A stretch of DNA of 64,000 bases from Rhizobium leguminosarum (GCF_001679785.1 NZ_CP016286.1:3470001-3534000), one strand, 5' to 3'. Shown: positions 17,702 to 27,371, counted from the first letter of the stretch. The notes: generated from the sequence alone by a model not told the origin. Numbers and translations: made by a program.

Positions 17702-18387
17702 GTCTTGGTCCCGTCCAGCTTATGGTTGCGGACAAGGTGTATCAAATCCGGCATGGCGTCAAACACCACATCAGGCGAAAGGCGGTCGAGTTCGGCACGA
17801 TATCCGTTGAAATTGGCGTGTGATCCGCCGGTGAAGGCAAAGACCGTCATGCCTGCCGCCTTGGCGGCGGCAATGCCGGCCGGGCTGTCTTCGACGACAA
17901 GGCAATGAGCCGGCTCGACCTGCATTTCACGCGCCGCATGCAGGAAGAGATCAGGCGCCGGCTTGCCGCGCTTGACCATCGTTGCGCTGAAGATGTCGGG
18001 CAGCCTGTCGAGAAGCCCGGTCACCGACAGCGACAGCCGGATTCGCTCCATCTGGCTGGACGAGGCAACGCAGCAGCGAACGCCCAGCCCGTCGATCGCC
18101 GCGGCGATACCGTCGATCGGCTTCAGTTCCGTGCGAAAACGGGCGTAGAGTTCGATGCGGATACGCTCGAGGAATTCCTCGTCGGCATGGACGTTGAATT
18201 CGGTTTCCAGCGTATCGATGAGGGTCGACAGGCTACGGCCGAGAAAACGCTCATAGGCCTGGTCCTCGGTGATCGAGACGCCGAGATCGTTCATCGCCCC
18301 GACGAGCACGCTGATCGAGATCGGCTCGCTGTCGACGAGTACGCCATCGCAATCGAAGATCACCAGCCGTGTTTCAGCATCAGCCAT
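17698..18387 (-). CDS. HAD-superfamily hydrolase (phosphatase/phosphoglucomutase-like)
   Basis: 229 residues. The HAD motif I FDCDGVLVDSE has the nucleophile aspartate near residue 9, the helical cap occupies about 18-85, motif II is CCVASSS, and the later motifs VKRGKPAPDLF and VVEDSPAGIAAA are present. This is the beta-phosphoglucomutase/sugar phosphatase subgroup. It lies between mannitol dehydrogenase and the FGGY kinase and is coupled to the kinase (4-bp overlap). It may remove phosphate from a side-product sugar phosphate of the pathway (inference). Confidence 0.92.
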   Translation of the reverse strand: MADAETRLVIFDCDGVLVDSEPISISVLVGAMNDLGVSITEDQAYERFLGRSLSTLIDTLETEFNVHADEEFLERIRIELYARFRTELKPIDGIAAAIDGLGVRCCVASSSQMERIRLSLSVTGLLDRLPDIFSATMVKRGKPAPDLFLHAAREMQVEPAHCLVVEDSPAGIAAAKAAGMTVFAFTGGSHANFNGYRAELDRLSPDVVFDAMPDLIHLVRNHKLDGTKT

Positions 18388-18483
18388 GCAAGACCCAACC
18401 TGAGTTCAATTCGGACGCGTTACCGTCCCGCTTCACTCGCAAGGCCGGATGAATGGCGGCAGTAGAGACCGCCACCAAATTCC

Positions 18484-19965
18484 TTACACTGCGAGCTTGC
18501 CGTCGAGATAGAGCTGTAGCGTCTCCCGCGTGCCTTTTTCCCACAGGGTTTTGAGAGCATGGGCGAAACGCTTGCGGAAAAGTTCGGACTTCGCCACTTC
18601 GCCGAAAATATCGTCGAAGACGAGGAAGGCCGACGGATCGTCCTTGGCTTTCAGCGCTGCCGCATGCAGGCGCTCTGCGCTCGCGTCGTTGAAGACGATA
18701 TCCTTGCCGCTGTCGGTCTTGCCGGCGAAATAACGGCACCAGAGTGCTGAAACCAGCGCCAGACCGACGACGTCCCTGCCCTGACGCAGATTGTCGAGCG
18801 TCGACGGCAGGATGAATTTCGGTTGGCGGTTCGAGCCGTCCTGCGCCAGACGAGGAATGGTGTCGGCTATTTTCGGGTTGAGCAGGCGATGTTCGATCAA
18901 CGCGAAATAATCCGTCAGCGACGTGTTCGGCACCGGCGGCACGATCGGAATGATCTCGTCTTTCTCGAGCTTGGCGAGGAAGGCGCGGATCAACGGGTCT
19001 TCCATGGAATCATGAACGAAATGAATGTCCATCAGCGCCGCCGGATAGGCGATCGCGGCATGCCCGCCGTTGAGGATGCGGATCTTCATGTGCTCGTAAG
19101 GCGTAACATCGGCAACGAAGGTGACGCCGACCTTTTCCAGCGCCGGCCGGCCGGCGGTGAACTTATCCTCGAGCACCCATTGCTTGAATTCTTCGCAATA
19201 GACCGGCCAATTGTCCTCGATCTGGAAATTGTCCCGGAGGAAATCGACCTCGCGCTGGCTGGTCGCTGGCGTGATGCGGTCGACCATGGCATTCGGGAAG
19301 GCGACATTCGCCCGGATCCAGTCGGCAAAGGCAGGGTCCGAAAGTGCCGCCGTGCCGACGACGGCATTGGCGGTGACGATGCCATTATGGGGAATGTTGT
19401 CGCAGGACATGACGGTGAAGGGGCCGATGCCCTTGTCCTTGCGCGCCTTCAGGCCGGCAACGATCAGGCCGAACACCGTCTTCGGCGCGTTGGGATTCTC
19501 TCCGTCTGCGGCGATCGCCGGATGGGCAGGATTGAACGTACCTGATGCATCGATGAAATAACCGCCCTCGGTGATCGTCATCGAAACGATGCGGATTTCG
19601 GGATCGGCAAGCCTGGCGACGACCGCAGCGGCATCGCCGACCGGCAGGATGTCGATCATCGGTGCGGTGACGCGTGCCGCCGTCTTGTTGTTGTCCTGCT
19701 CGACCACCGTCGTCAGGAAATCCTGCGCCGCAAGCTTTTCGCGCATCGCGGCATCCGACGGCAGCACGCCGGCGCCGACGATCGCCCAGTCGTGATCCGT
19801 GCCCGCGTTGAAGAGATCGTCGAGATAGATCGCCTGATGGGCACGGTGGAAATTGCCGACGCCGAAGTGCACGATGCCGGCTTTCAGCGACGCCCTGTCA
19901 TATCCAGGGCTGGCAGCAGTGCGCGCCACATCCGAAAGCGTTGCCAGCGATAGTTTGCACGTCAT
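18484..19965 (-). CDS. mtlK: Mannitol/polyol 2-dehydrogenase, long-chain
   Basis: 493 residues, typical of polyol-specific long-chain dehydrogenases. NAD-binding motif GIVHFGVGNFHRAHQAIY at about 30-48 and the substrate-domain motif KIRILNGGHAAIAYPAALM with the catalytic lysine. It oxidises D-mannitol to D-fructose (often also arabitol to xylulose) with NAD+ in the cytoplasm. The operon begins with a polyol ABC importer and continues with a HAD phosphatase and a kinase, the arrangement I recall from the Sinorhizobium smo-mtlK region, but without the short-chain sorbitol dehydrogenase smoS between importer and mtlK. Confidence 0.94.
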   Translation of the reverse strand: MTCKLSLATLSDVARTAASPGYDRASLKAGIVHFGVGNFHRAHQAIYLDDLFNAGTDHDWAIVGAGVLPSDAAMREKLAAQDFLTTVVEQDNNKTAARVTAPMIDILPVGDAAAVVARLADPEIRIVSMTITEGGYFIDASGTFNPAHPAIAADGENPNAPKTVFGLIVAGLKARKDKGIGPFTVMSCDNIPHNGIVTANAVVGTAALSDPAFADWIRANVAFPNAMVDRITPATSQREVDFLRDNFQIEDNWPVYCEEFKQWVLEDKFTAGRPALEKVGVTFVADVTPYEHMKIRILNGGHAAIAYPAALMDIHFVHDSMEDPLIRAFLAKLEKDEIIPIVPPVPNTSLTDYFALIEHRLLNPKIADTIPRLAQDGSNRQPKFILPSTLDNLRQGRDVVGLALVSALWCRYFAGKTDSGKDIVFNDASAERLHAAALKAKDDPSAFLVFDDIFGEVAKSELFRKRFAHALKTLWEKGTRETLQLYLDGKLAV

Positions 19966-20051
19966 GTTTCAGTCCTCTTGAAGGTCTTGCCGAGACGGCC
20001 GGGCGCCATCGTCCGGCTCGCATGCCTGCCCTCCGGCCCGGCCGGCTGGCC

Positions 20052-21050
20052 TCAGATAGCAAGACCGCCTTCGTTGAATTTATGAATACGCGAACGGTCC
20101 GGTGTCAGGAAGACCGTATCGCCCGCTTTGGCGGCGAAATCACCGCTGCCGCGCGCCGTCAGCATGCCGATGCCATCGGCATCGATATGCAGGAAGGTGT
20201 CGGAACCGAGATGTTCGGCGACCACGACCCTGCCCTTCCAGTCGCCGCTTTCCATCGACAGCAGCACATGTTCGGGCCGGACGCCGATGGTATGAGCGTT
20301 GAGCGCGGCGGCATTTTGGCCGGTGATGAGGTTCATCTTCGGCGATCCGATGAAGCCGGCGACGAACAGGTTGCGGGGGCGGCTGTAGAGCTCGAGCGGC
20401 GATCCGACCTGCTCGATATTGCCCCTGTTCAGGACGACGATCTTGTCGGCCATGGTCATCGCCTCGACCTGGTCGTGGGTGACGTAGACCATCGTCGTCT
20501 TCAACTGCTGGTGCAACTCGCTGATTTCGAGGCGCATGTTGACGCGCAGCGCGGCATCGAGGTTCGACAGCGGTTCGTCGAACAGGAAGGCGGAAGGCTG
20601 GCGCACGATGGCGCGGCCGATCGCGACACGCTGGCGTTGGCCGCCGGACAGCTGGCGCGGCTTGCGCTCGAGATAGTCGGTGAGATTAAGCACCCGGGCG
20701 GCATCGCTCACCTTGCGGTCGATCTCCGCCTTGTCGATACCCGCCATCTTCAGCGGGAAGGCGATGTTGTTGCGCACGCTCATATGCGGATAAAGCGCAT
20801 AGGACTGGAACACCATGGCAAGGCCGCGCTCGGACGGCGCCTTTTCGGTGGCGTCCCTGCCGTCGATGACGATCTTGCCGCCGGAGACGTCCTCGAGCCC
20901 GGCGATCAGCCGGAGCAACGTGGACTTGCCGCAGCCCGACGGGCCGACGAAGACGACGAACTCGCCGTCCTTGATGTCGAGATCGATCGAAGGGATGACC
21001 TTGGCTTCGCCGAAGACCTTGGAAACCTTCTGAAGGGTAATGCTGCCCAT
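20052..21050 (-). CDS. smoK: Polyol ABC transporter ATP-binding protein
   Basis: 332 residues. Walker [10 protein letters not shown], signature LSGGQRQR, Walker [14 protein letters not shown]-loop THDQVEA, and a C-terminal regulatory/TOBE region shorter than in MalK. Belongs to the CUT1 sugar importer group (MsmK/UgpC/SmoK). It powers the permease pair encoded 19 bp upstream. The symbol is given on operon context (polyol dehydrogenase and kinase genes follow). Confidence 0.9.
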   Translation of the reverse strand: MGSITLQKVSKVFGEAKVIPSIDLDIKDGEFVVFVGPSGCGKSTLLRLIAGLEDVSGGKIVIDGRDATEKAPSERGLAMVFQSYALYPHMSVRNNIAFPLKMAGIDKAEIDRKVSDAARVLNLTDYLERKPRQLSGGQRQRVAIGRAIVRQPSAFLFDEPLSNLDAALRVNMRLEISELHQQLKTTMVYVTHDQVEAMTMADKIVVLNRGNIEQVGSPLELYSRPRNLFVAGFIGSPKMNLITGQNAAALNAHTIGVRPEHVLLSMESGDWKGRVVVAEHLGSDTFLHIDADGIGMLTARGSGDFAAKAGDTVFLTPDRSRIHKFNEGGLAI

Positions 21051-21068
21051 GTTTCTCTCCCTTTTATG

Positions 21069-21899
21069 TTATTTCACAGCGCCGAAGGTCAGGCCGCGGA
21101 CGAGTTGCTTCTGGCTGAACCAGCCAAGGATAAGGATCGGCGCGATCGCCATCGTCGATGCCGCCGAGAGCTTGGCGTAAAACAGGCCTTCGGGGCTGGA
21201 ATAGGAGGCGATGAAGGCCGTCAGCGGCGCCGCCTTCGAGGCGGTGAGGTTGAGCGTCCAGAACGCCTCGTTCCAGGCAAGGATGATGTTCAAGAGCAGC
21301 GTCGAGGCAATGCCGGGCACGGCCATCGGTGTCAGCACGTAAACGATCTCCTTCATCAGCGACGCCCCATCCATGCGCGCCGCCTCGAGGATCTCGCCGG
21401 GGATTTCCTTGAAGTAGGTGTAGAGCATCCAGACGATGATCGGCAGGTTGATCAGCGTCAGCACGATCACCAGGCCGGTGCGCGTGTCGAGCAGGCCGAA
21501 ATTGCGGAACATCAGATAGATCGGGATCAGTGCGCCGACCGGCGGCATCATCTTGGTCGACAGCATCCACATCAGCACGTCCTTGGTCCGCTTAGTCGGC
21601 GAAAACGCCATCGCCCAGGCGGCAGGAATGGCGATGATCAGGCCGATCAGCGTCGAGCCGAAGGAGATGATCACCGAGTTCATGAAGTGGCCGAGATAGT
21701 TCGACCGGCTCTGCACCTCCGCGTAGTTCTCCGTCGTCCAGTGGAAGAACAGGAACTGCGGCGGCGAGGCGATGGCGTTGGCTTCCGACTTGAAGCTGGT
21801 GAGAAACGTCCAGAGAATCGGGAAGAAGATCAGGATGCCGAGCGTCCAGGCGATCGCGGTGACGATGAGCTTGCGCTTGGTTGTGACTTTTCTGGCCAT
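21069..21899 (-). CDS. smoG: Polyol ABC transporter permease 2
   Basis: 276 residues, six predicted transmembrane helices, with the EAA loop EAARMDGASLMKEIVYVLTP. ATG 21899 gives the typical charged start MARKVTTKRK; the open frame further upstream lies inside the preceding permease. Only one base separates it from the smoF stop, so translation is probably coupled; the ribosome-binding site lies in the end of smoF. Confidence 0.92.
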   Translation of the reverse strand: MARKVTTKRKLIVTAIAWTLGILIFFPILWTFLTSFKSEANAIASPPQFLFFHWTTENYAEVQSRSNYLGHFMNSVIISFGSTLIGLIIAIPAAWAMAFSPTKRTKDVLMWMLSTKMMPPVGALIPIYLMFRNFGLLDTRTGLVIVLTLINLPIIVWMLYTYFKEIPGEILEAARMDGASLMKEIVYVLTPMAVPGIASTLLLNIILAWNEAFWTLNLTASKAAPLTAFIASYSSPEGLFYAKLSAASTMAIAPILILGWFSQKQLVRGLTFGAVK

Positions 21900-21900
21900 C

Positions 21901-22773
21901 TCAAGCCTCCAGATTCTTGCCGACGAGGCGCACGAGGAAGATCGCGACGATATTGGCGAGGATAACAGCCACGATCCCGCCGGCCGATGCCCCGCCGATA
22001 TCGAACTGCAGCAGCGCCTGGGCATAGACGAGATAGGTGAGGTTGGTGCTGTCGGTGCCCGGCCCGCCATTGGTGGTGACGAGGATTTCGGCAAAGACCG
22101 AAAGCAGGAAGATCGTCTGGATCAGGATCACCACGGTGATGGCACGCGCCATGTGCGGCAGGATGATGTAGATGAACTTCGAGATCGGCCCGGCGCCGTC
22201 CATCTCGGAGGCTTCCTTCTGCTCCTCGTCGAGCGACTGCAGCGCGGTCAGCATGATGAGGGTGGCAAAGGGCAGCCATTGCCAGGCGACGATCAGAATG
22301 ACGGAAAACAGCGGCGCATTGGCCAGCCAGTCGATGGGCTGCAGGCCGAGCGCCTTGGCAAGATGGGCAAACAACCCGTTGACCGGGTTCATGAACATGT
22401 TCTTCCAGACCAGCGCTGCCACCGTCGGCATGACGAAGAACGGCGCAATCACCAGGATGCGCACAATGCCCTGGCCGTACATCGGCTGGTCGAGCAGCAG
22501 CGCAAAGGCGATGCCGCCGATAACGGTGATCAACAACACGCCGGCGACAAGCAGCAGCGTGTTGATCAGCGCGGCGAAGAAGGCCGGATCCGTCAGGAAG
22601 TACTGATAGTTCAGAAAACCGACGAAGCTTTCCATGCCGGGGCTGAGCAGATTGTAGTTCAGCAGCGAGAAGTAGATCGTCATCGCCAGCGGGACGATCA
22701 TCCATGCAAAGAGGAGCAGCACGGAGGGCGCAATCATCAGGCGCGCGGAAGAGCGGGTATGTAACGTTGCCAT
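21901..22773 (-). CDS. smoF: Polyol ABC transporter permease 1
   Basis: About 290 residues with six predicted helices and the EAA loop EASEMDGAGPISKFIYIILP. The ATG at 22773 is chosen; a GTG three codons upstream is also open. It follows the binding-protein gene after a 138-bp gap that contains two strong stem-loops, so its expression may be lower than that of the binding protein. Confidence 0.91.
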   Translation of the reverse strand: MATLHTRSSARLMIAPSVLLLFAWMIVPLAMTIYFSLLNYNLLSPGMESFVGFLNYQYFLTDPAFFAALINTLLLVAGVLLITVIGGIAFALLLDQPMYGQGIVRILVIAPFFVMPTVAALVWKNMFMNPVNGLFAHLAKALGLQPIDWLANAPLFSVILIVAWQWLPFATLIMLTALQSLDEEQKEASEMDGAGPISKFIYIILPHMARAITVVILIQTIFLLSVFAEILVTTNGGPGTDSTNLTYLVYAQALLQFDIGGASAGGIVAVILANIVAIFLVRLVGKNLEA

Positions 22774-22835
22774 GGCAATCACCGATCTGGACTGAAGCGG
22801 GGAGCGGCCGCAAGGCAGCTTTATCTGAAAAAGGA

Positions 22836-22895
22836 GGCCGCCGATGCAGTTCGGGCAATCGGCGGCCCAGAGGGGCGGATCGTCAAGGATCCGCC
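22836..22895 (-). other. Two stem-loops between smoE and smoF
   Basis: GGCCGCCGAT (22836-22845) pairs with ATCGGCGGCC (22858-22867), and GGCGGATC (22874-22881) pairs with GATCCGCC (22888-22895). No U-tract follows on the minus strand. They lie 16 bp after the binding-protein stop and probably protect its mRNA or cause partial termination before the permease genes. Confidence 0.65.
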
Positions 22896-22911
22896 TCTTG
22901 CTCGGGAGGCT

Positions 22912-24222
22912 TTACTTAATGTAGCCGGCCTTGGTCATTTCGCGGGTGGCCAGCTGCTGTGCGCTCTGCAGCGCCTGGTCGACCGAAAGCTGTCCGGCAA
23001 GAGCTGCCGAGAACTGCTGGCCGATCGCCGTGCCGATGCCCTGGAATTCCGGGATCGCCACGAACTGGACGCCAACATAGGGAACCGGCTTGACAGTCGG
23101 CTTGGTCGGATCTGCGGAGTTGATGCTGTCGAGCGTCATCTTCGCAAACGGAGCGGCCTTCTGGTATTCCGCATTCGCATAGAGCGAGGCGCGGGTGCCC
23201 GGAGGTGCATTCAGCCAGCCGTCCTTCTCGGCAACGAGGTTGCTGTAATCCTTGCTCGTGGCCCAGGCGACAAACTTCTCGGCGGCTTCGGCCTTTTGCG
23301 AACCTGCGGGGATGGCGAGGCTCCAGGCCCACAGCCAGTTGCCGCGCTTGCCGAGACCCTTGTCCGGAGCCAGCGCAAAGCCGACCTTGTCGGCGACGGT
23401 CGATTCCTTCGGGTTGCTGACGAAGGATGCGGCAACGGTGGCGTCGATCCACATGCCGCATTTGCCGGTTTGGAAGAGCGCCAGGTTCTCGTTGAAGCCG
23501 TTGGAGGAAGCGCCCGGAGGGCCGGCATCCTTCATCAGCTTGACGTAGAAGTCGAGCGTATCCTTCCATTCGGGCTGATCGAACTGCGGCTTCCAGTTTT
23601 CATCGAACCAGCGGGCGCCGAAGGAGTTGGACATCGCCGTCAGGAAAGCCATGTTCTCGCCCCAGCCGGCCTTGCCGCGCAGGCAGATGCCGTAGACTTC
23701 CTTGTCCTTGTCGGTGATCTTGCGGGCAGCGTCGGCAATGAAGTCCCAGGTCGGGGCGTCCGGCATTTTCAGGCCGGCGGCGTCGAACAGATCCTTGCGG
23801 TACATGACCATCGAGCTTTCGCCGTAAAACGGCGCCGCATAAAGCTTGCCGTCCATGGTCAGGCCGCTGCGGATCGCCGGCAGCAGGTCGTCGACGTCGT
23901 AATTGGCGCCGAGATTGTCGAGCGGCACCAGCCAGCCCTGCTTTGCCCAGATCGGAACTTCATAAGTGCCGATCGTCAAGACGTCGTACTGGCCACCCTT
24001 GGTCGCGATGTCGGTCGTAACCTTCTGGCGCAGTACGTTCTCTTCCAGGGTGACCCATTCAAGGTCGATACCGGGATTCTTCGCCTTGAAATCATCCGTC
24101 AGCTTCTGCATCCGGATCATGTCGCCGTTGTTCACGGTTGCGATTGTCAGCGTTTCGGCCGAAGCCATACCGGCAAACGCCAGTGCTGAGCAGGCGCCCA
24201 GCAAAAAAGTTCTCAATGTCAT
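22912..24222 (-). CDS. smoE: Polyol ABC transporter substrate-binding protein
   Basis: 436 residues with a signal peptide (MTLRTFLLGACSALAFAGMA, cleavage near SAE), periplasmic. It belongs to the CUT1 extracellular binding-protein family; sorbitol/mannitol binding is inferred from mannitol dehydrogenase in the same operon. ATG 24222 follows GGGAGGAAG; the open frame to 24273 adds a polar N-terminus that would bury the signal peptide. It is the first gene after the divergent-in-function but co-directional SorC regulator gene. Confidence 0.92.
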   Translation of the reverse strand: MTLRTFLLGACSALAFAGMASAETLTIATVNNGDMIRMQKLTDDFKAKNPGIDLEWVTLEENVLRQKVTTDIATKGGQYDVLTIGTYEVPIWAKQGWLVPLDNLGANYDVDDLLPAIRSGLTMDGKLYAAPFYGESSMVMYRKDLFDAAGLKMPDAPTWDFIADAARKITDKDKEVYGICLRGKAGWGENMAFLTAMSNSFGARWFDENWKPQFDQPEWKDTLDFYVKLMKDAGPPGASSNGFNENLALFQTGKCGMWIDATVAASFVSNPKESTVADKVGFALAPDKGLGKRGNWLWAWSLAIPAGSQKAEAAEKFVAWATSKDYSNLVAEKDGWLNAPPGTRASLYANAEYQKAAPFAKMTLDSINSADPTKPTVKPVPYVGVQFVAIPEFQGIGTAIGQQFSAALAGQLSVDQALQSAQQLATREMTKAGYIK

Positions 24223-24247
24223 AATCTTCCTCCCAGAAGATGGGGTG

Positions 24248-24266
24248 TGAGCATTCGCTTCGCTCA
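24248..24266. promoter_or_regulatory. Candidate operator upstream of smoE
   Basis: TGAGC-N9-GCTCA lies 26 bp upstream of the smoE start. A related dyad, TGCTCA-gttc-TTGAGCA, occurs at 24366-24381 over the end of the SorC gene. The shared TGAGC/GCTCA half-sites on both sides of the AT-rich promoter region (24340-24370) suggest binding by the SorC regulator (inference). Confidence 0.35.
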
Positions 24267-24368
24267 TGGGCAATTACTCAATAAACAACAAAGAATGTCA
24301 ATCGGCAATCGTTGCTGCAGTGCCGAAGGCAACGGTTATCATATTGATTTAAATATAATATTTTTTGC

Positions 24369-25321
24369 TCAGTTCTTGAGCAAAAACTCGGCAGTCTCTT
24401 CGTCGGTGATCAGAGCGTTGATTTGATGGCCGACAACGGCAGCTCTGATCGCCTTGAATTTACGCTTGCCCTTGGCCAACCCAATGACCACCGACGCGTC
24501 GCGGGACGGGATCGGCGCCGACGCGACGCGCTCGTTGATCGGGTTGTCGATCAACCTGCCTTCGACATCGAAGATCCAGCCGCAGATTTCGCCGACGGCG
24601 CCCCGCGCATCAGCTCCATCATCTCGTCCTTCTCCAGAAAACCGTCGACGCAGAGCGGCCCATCGATGCCGAGCTCGCCGATGCCGACGAAGGTGACATC
24701 GGCTTGCGCGCTCATGTTAAGCGTCGAGCGCACCAGCTGTTGGCCATGCAGCAGCTCCCGCTCCTCCGCCGAGGTGACGAGCACCGGCAACGGCATCGGA
24801 TAATGCCGCGCCTTCACCGCATCGGCCATGCTGAAAATGACGTTGTAATAGGCGGCCGATCCGTCCGGGGCGATATTGCCGGTCAGCGAAACGATGCGGT
24901 GATTGGGACATTCGATCGCCGGCAGCTGGTCGACGGCCGCCTTCAGCGTGCGGCCGGTCCCGATGGCGAGTACGATCGGCTCCGGCCGTTTCAGCCACCG
25001 CTCGATCTCGGCAGCGGCCGCCTCGGCGATACCGACCGTGGTCGACGACGATGCGGGATCGCTCGGCACCACCTCCACATGTTTCAGCCCGAATTTCCGC
25101 CGCAACTGACTGCCGAGCTCCAGGCAGGCGGCGATCGGATGATCGAGCCGCACCTTGATCAGGCGCTCGGCGACCGCCAGCGACACCAGCCGCTGCGCCG
25201 ATTGCCGCGAGATGCCCATCGCAGCGGCGATTTCATCCTGCGTACGCCCGGCGACGTAATAGAGCCAGCCGGCACGCGCCGCATCGTCGAGCCGTGCAGG
25301 GGTCTCGGATCTTTTTACCAT
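24369..25321 (-). pseudogene. SorC family regulator of the polyol operon, frameshifted
   Basis: The N-terminal frame (24551-25321) encodes the HTH (AAAMGISRQSAQRLVSLAV) and most of the SorC domain, then runs off after LMRGA. The missing C-terminal part continues in another frame at 24369-24554 (INALITDEETAEFLLKN, the usual SorC ending). Adding one G in the G-rich run at about 24596-24606 restores an uninterrupted protein of about 317 residues. It directly precedes the polyol importer, as expected of its regulator. Either the gene is inactivated, giving altered control of mannitol use, or this is a homopolymer sequencing error. Confidence 0.8.
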
Positions 25322-25471
25322 CTATTGCCTACCGCGCAAAATGAGCCGGCGTGCCGCCGCCGAACATGATTTGAGTCTGTATCGCGCCAGATCAAAACAA
25401 AATTCCGGCAAATGTCGAGCCTGTTGCAAAGAGGTCGGCCAAATAACCGCCATCACTCAAGCAAACTCAGT

Positions 25472-26050
25472 TTAGGCAAACCATTGCACGACGAGATAGA
25501 TCGCCGCCTTCACCAGACCGTAAATCACCCCGCCGGCAACGATAAGCGACACGGCCGTCATCACGAAGCCGATGAGCGCGAAGAGCCCGTCACGGCCCAA
25601 TATGCCGAAAGCGAAGACCGAGATCGTGGCCGCCGGCAGGATGTTGCCGAGCGGGACCGGCAGCAGCAGCACGATCGACAGCAGCAGGCATGCCGCCCCG
25701 GCAAGATATTCCGCCGGCGGCTCGGCGAAGATCGCAAGCCTCGGCTTCAGCATGCGCTCGGCCCAGGCGAGCCAGCGGTGGATGCGGCCGACAATGGTCT
25801 CGAAATCCTCCCGCCGCATCGAACGGTTGGCTATCACCTTCGGTAGCCAGGGTTTCAGCCCGAAGGTCAGTTGTGCTGCCAGGAAGACCAATGGCGCGCC
25901 GAGCACGGCCGAGGTGCCTGGCGGAGTGGGAAAGGCGTTCGGCAGCGCGAAGATCAGCATCAACGCGCTGATCGCCCTGTCGCCCATCGTGTTGAACAGA
26001 TCGCCGATCGAGATCCGTTCGCGGCTCTGATCGGCGGCCATCTGCCGCAA
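25472..26050 (-). CDS. exoD: Exopolysaccharide synthesis protein ExoD family
   Basis: About 192 residues. The conserved ExoD segments are present: GDRAISALMLIFALPNAFP, the PPGTSAVLGAPLVFLA stretch and C-terminal membrane helices. In Sinorhizobium ExoD affects exopolysaccharide and alkali tolerance; its mechanism is unknown. The start is uncertain. In frame, the first starts are TTG 26050 and ATG 26041, neither with a good ribosome-binding site, while similar-looking sequence continues in frame upstream (RRARPKGRRLSSIL) without any start codon. Confidence 0.83.
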   Translation of the reverse strand: MRQMAADQSRERISIGDLFNTMGDRAISALMLIFALPNAFPTPPGTSAVLGAPLVFLAAQLTFGLKPWLPKVIANRSMRREDFETIVGRIHRWLAWAERMLKPRLAIFAEPPAEYLAGAACLLLSIVLLLPVPLGNILPAATISVFAFGILGRDGLFALIGFVMTAVSLIVAGGVIYGLVKAAIYLVVQWFA

Positions 26051-26453
26051 AATGGATGAGAGGCGGCGGCCTTTGGGACGTGCTCTTCGGATGGTACTGT
26101 TTTCTCTCGTATCGATGGTCGTGGGTCCGGCAGTTGATGAAAGTGTAGGGCCGGATTTTGGCGATGCAATATGCCAATTGAATGACTTGCGGGGTTAGAA
26201 ATTGCGGCTGCGATCCGAGCCGATGGGCTTGGGCTCACCGGACTTCTCTAACGTCTTGCCATCACGGATGGAAGACGGAAACCCGTCCCGCCTATCCCAT
26301 CTCCCCACCTGTGGCAGAGATATCAAGCAGAACAGAGGGGATGCCACACGGCACGACCCTAAGGCCGGCGGCACCACCGCCGAATGAGCGCTTGAAATTC
26401 CCCGCCAACAATGCAAGCAGACGCTGGGAGACCAGAGAAACGGCAGGGTGGCA
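26051..26453. other. 403-bp gap between divergent exoD and ROK kinase genes
   Basis: No credible gene: the open frames lack codon bias and cross the real genes out of frame. A short dyad TTGGC-N9-GCCAA at about 26159-26177 could be an operator serving either direction, and CGGCGG-caccA-CCGCCG near 26368 is a small hairpin. I see no convincing promoter. Confidence 0.4.
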
Positions 26454-27371
26454 ATGATCATTTCATTCGACATCGGCGGCACCGCCATCAAGGGCGGCAT
26501 CGCCCGCTCCGAGACAGACATCCTTCCGCTCGGCCGCCGCCCGACGCCCAGGGATGATTTTGCCGCTTTCGTCGAGACCCTGCGCGGCATCATCGCCGAA
26601 ACCGGTGAGCAGCCGAGCCGCATCGTCCTTTCCATCGCCGGCGTCGTCGATCCCGATACGCAGCGCCTGATCTGCGCCAACATTCCCTGCATCCACGGCC
26701 GCACGCTCGCAGCCGACCTCGAAGCCGAGCTCGGCCTGCCGGTGCTGATCGCCAACGACGCCGATTGTTTCGCGATGGCCGAAGCCGGTCTCGGCGCCGG
26801 CCGCGGCCACCGCATCGTCTTCGGCGCCATCCTCGGCACCGGCGTCGGCGGCGGCCTGGTCGCCGACGGACGCCTCGTCAACGAGGCCGGCGGCTTTGCC
26901 GGCGAATGGGGTCACGGGCCGATCATCGCATCTGCGGCCGGCAATCCGCCCGTCGCCATTCCCGCCTATGCCTGCGGCTGCGGCCAGAAGGGCTGCGTCG
27001 ACACCGTGGGCGGCGCCCGCGGCCTGGAGCGCCTGCACAAGACGCTGCACGATCTCGACCTTGCCAGCGAGGAGATCATCGCCCAGTGGCGCCATGGAGA
27101 GGAGAAGACGACACGGACGATCGACGTCTATGTCGATCTCGTCGCCTCGCCCTTAGCGCTGACGATCAACATCACCGGCGCGACCATCGTGCCGGTCGGC
27201 GGCGGGCTTTCCAATGTGGAGCCGCTGCTTGCCGAGCTCGACCGCGCCGTGCGCGCCCGCATCCTGCGCAAGTTCGACCGCCCGCTGGTGGTGCGCAGCG
27301 AATGCCGCATCGAACCCGGCCTGATCGGCGCGGCACTTTTGGGGCTGAAGGCGGAAGCAGCGGCTCTTTAA
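26454..27371 (+). CDS. ROK family sugar kinase
   Basis: 305 residues. ATP-binding motif SFDIGGTAIKGGI at the N-terminus, catalytic aspartate in NDAD (101-104), the substrate glutamate/histidine EWGH (151-154), and the ROK zinc site CGCGQKGC (C174, C176, C181 with H154). There is no DNA-binding domain, so it is a kinase rather than a NagC-type repressor. ATG 26454 is used; a GTG two codons upstream is also open. It is convergent with a GH20 hexosaminidase gene (4-bp overlap), which suggests N-acetylglucosamine as substrate, although glucose or fructose kinases share these motifs. Confidence 0.9.
   Translation: MIISFDIGGTAIKGGIARSETDILPLGRRPTPRDDFAAFVETLRGIIAETGEQPSRIVLSIAGVVDPDTQRLICANIPCIHGRTLAADLEAELGLPVLIANDADCFAMAEAGLGAGRGHRIVFGAILGTGVGGGLVADGRLVNEAGGFAGEWGHGPIIASAAGNPPVAIPAYACGCGQKGCVDTVGGARGLERLHKTLHDLDLASEEIIAQWRHGEEKTTRTIDVYVDLVASPLALTINITGATIVPVGGGLSNVEPLLAELDRAVRARILRKFDRPLVVRSECRIEPGLIGAALLGLKAEAAAL

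Noticed and set aside
18388..18483. Possible smoS remnant or extra gene in the gaps of the polyol operon
   Set aside because: The gaps at 18388-18483 and 19966-20051 are under 100 bp and show no SDR motif in any frame.
19941..21965. 674-codon plus-strand frame opposite smoK and smoG
   Set aside because: Antisense shadow of two ABC genes with intact motifs; the product is rich in His, Arg and Asp as typical for GC-driven shadows.
24361..24388. TTTTTTGCTCA-gttc-TTGAGCAAAAAC as a terminator of the SorC gene
   Set aside because: The run after the stem is A-rich rather than T-rich on both strands, so it does not fit an intrinsic terminator. It fits an operator half-site pair better.
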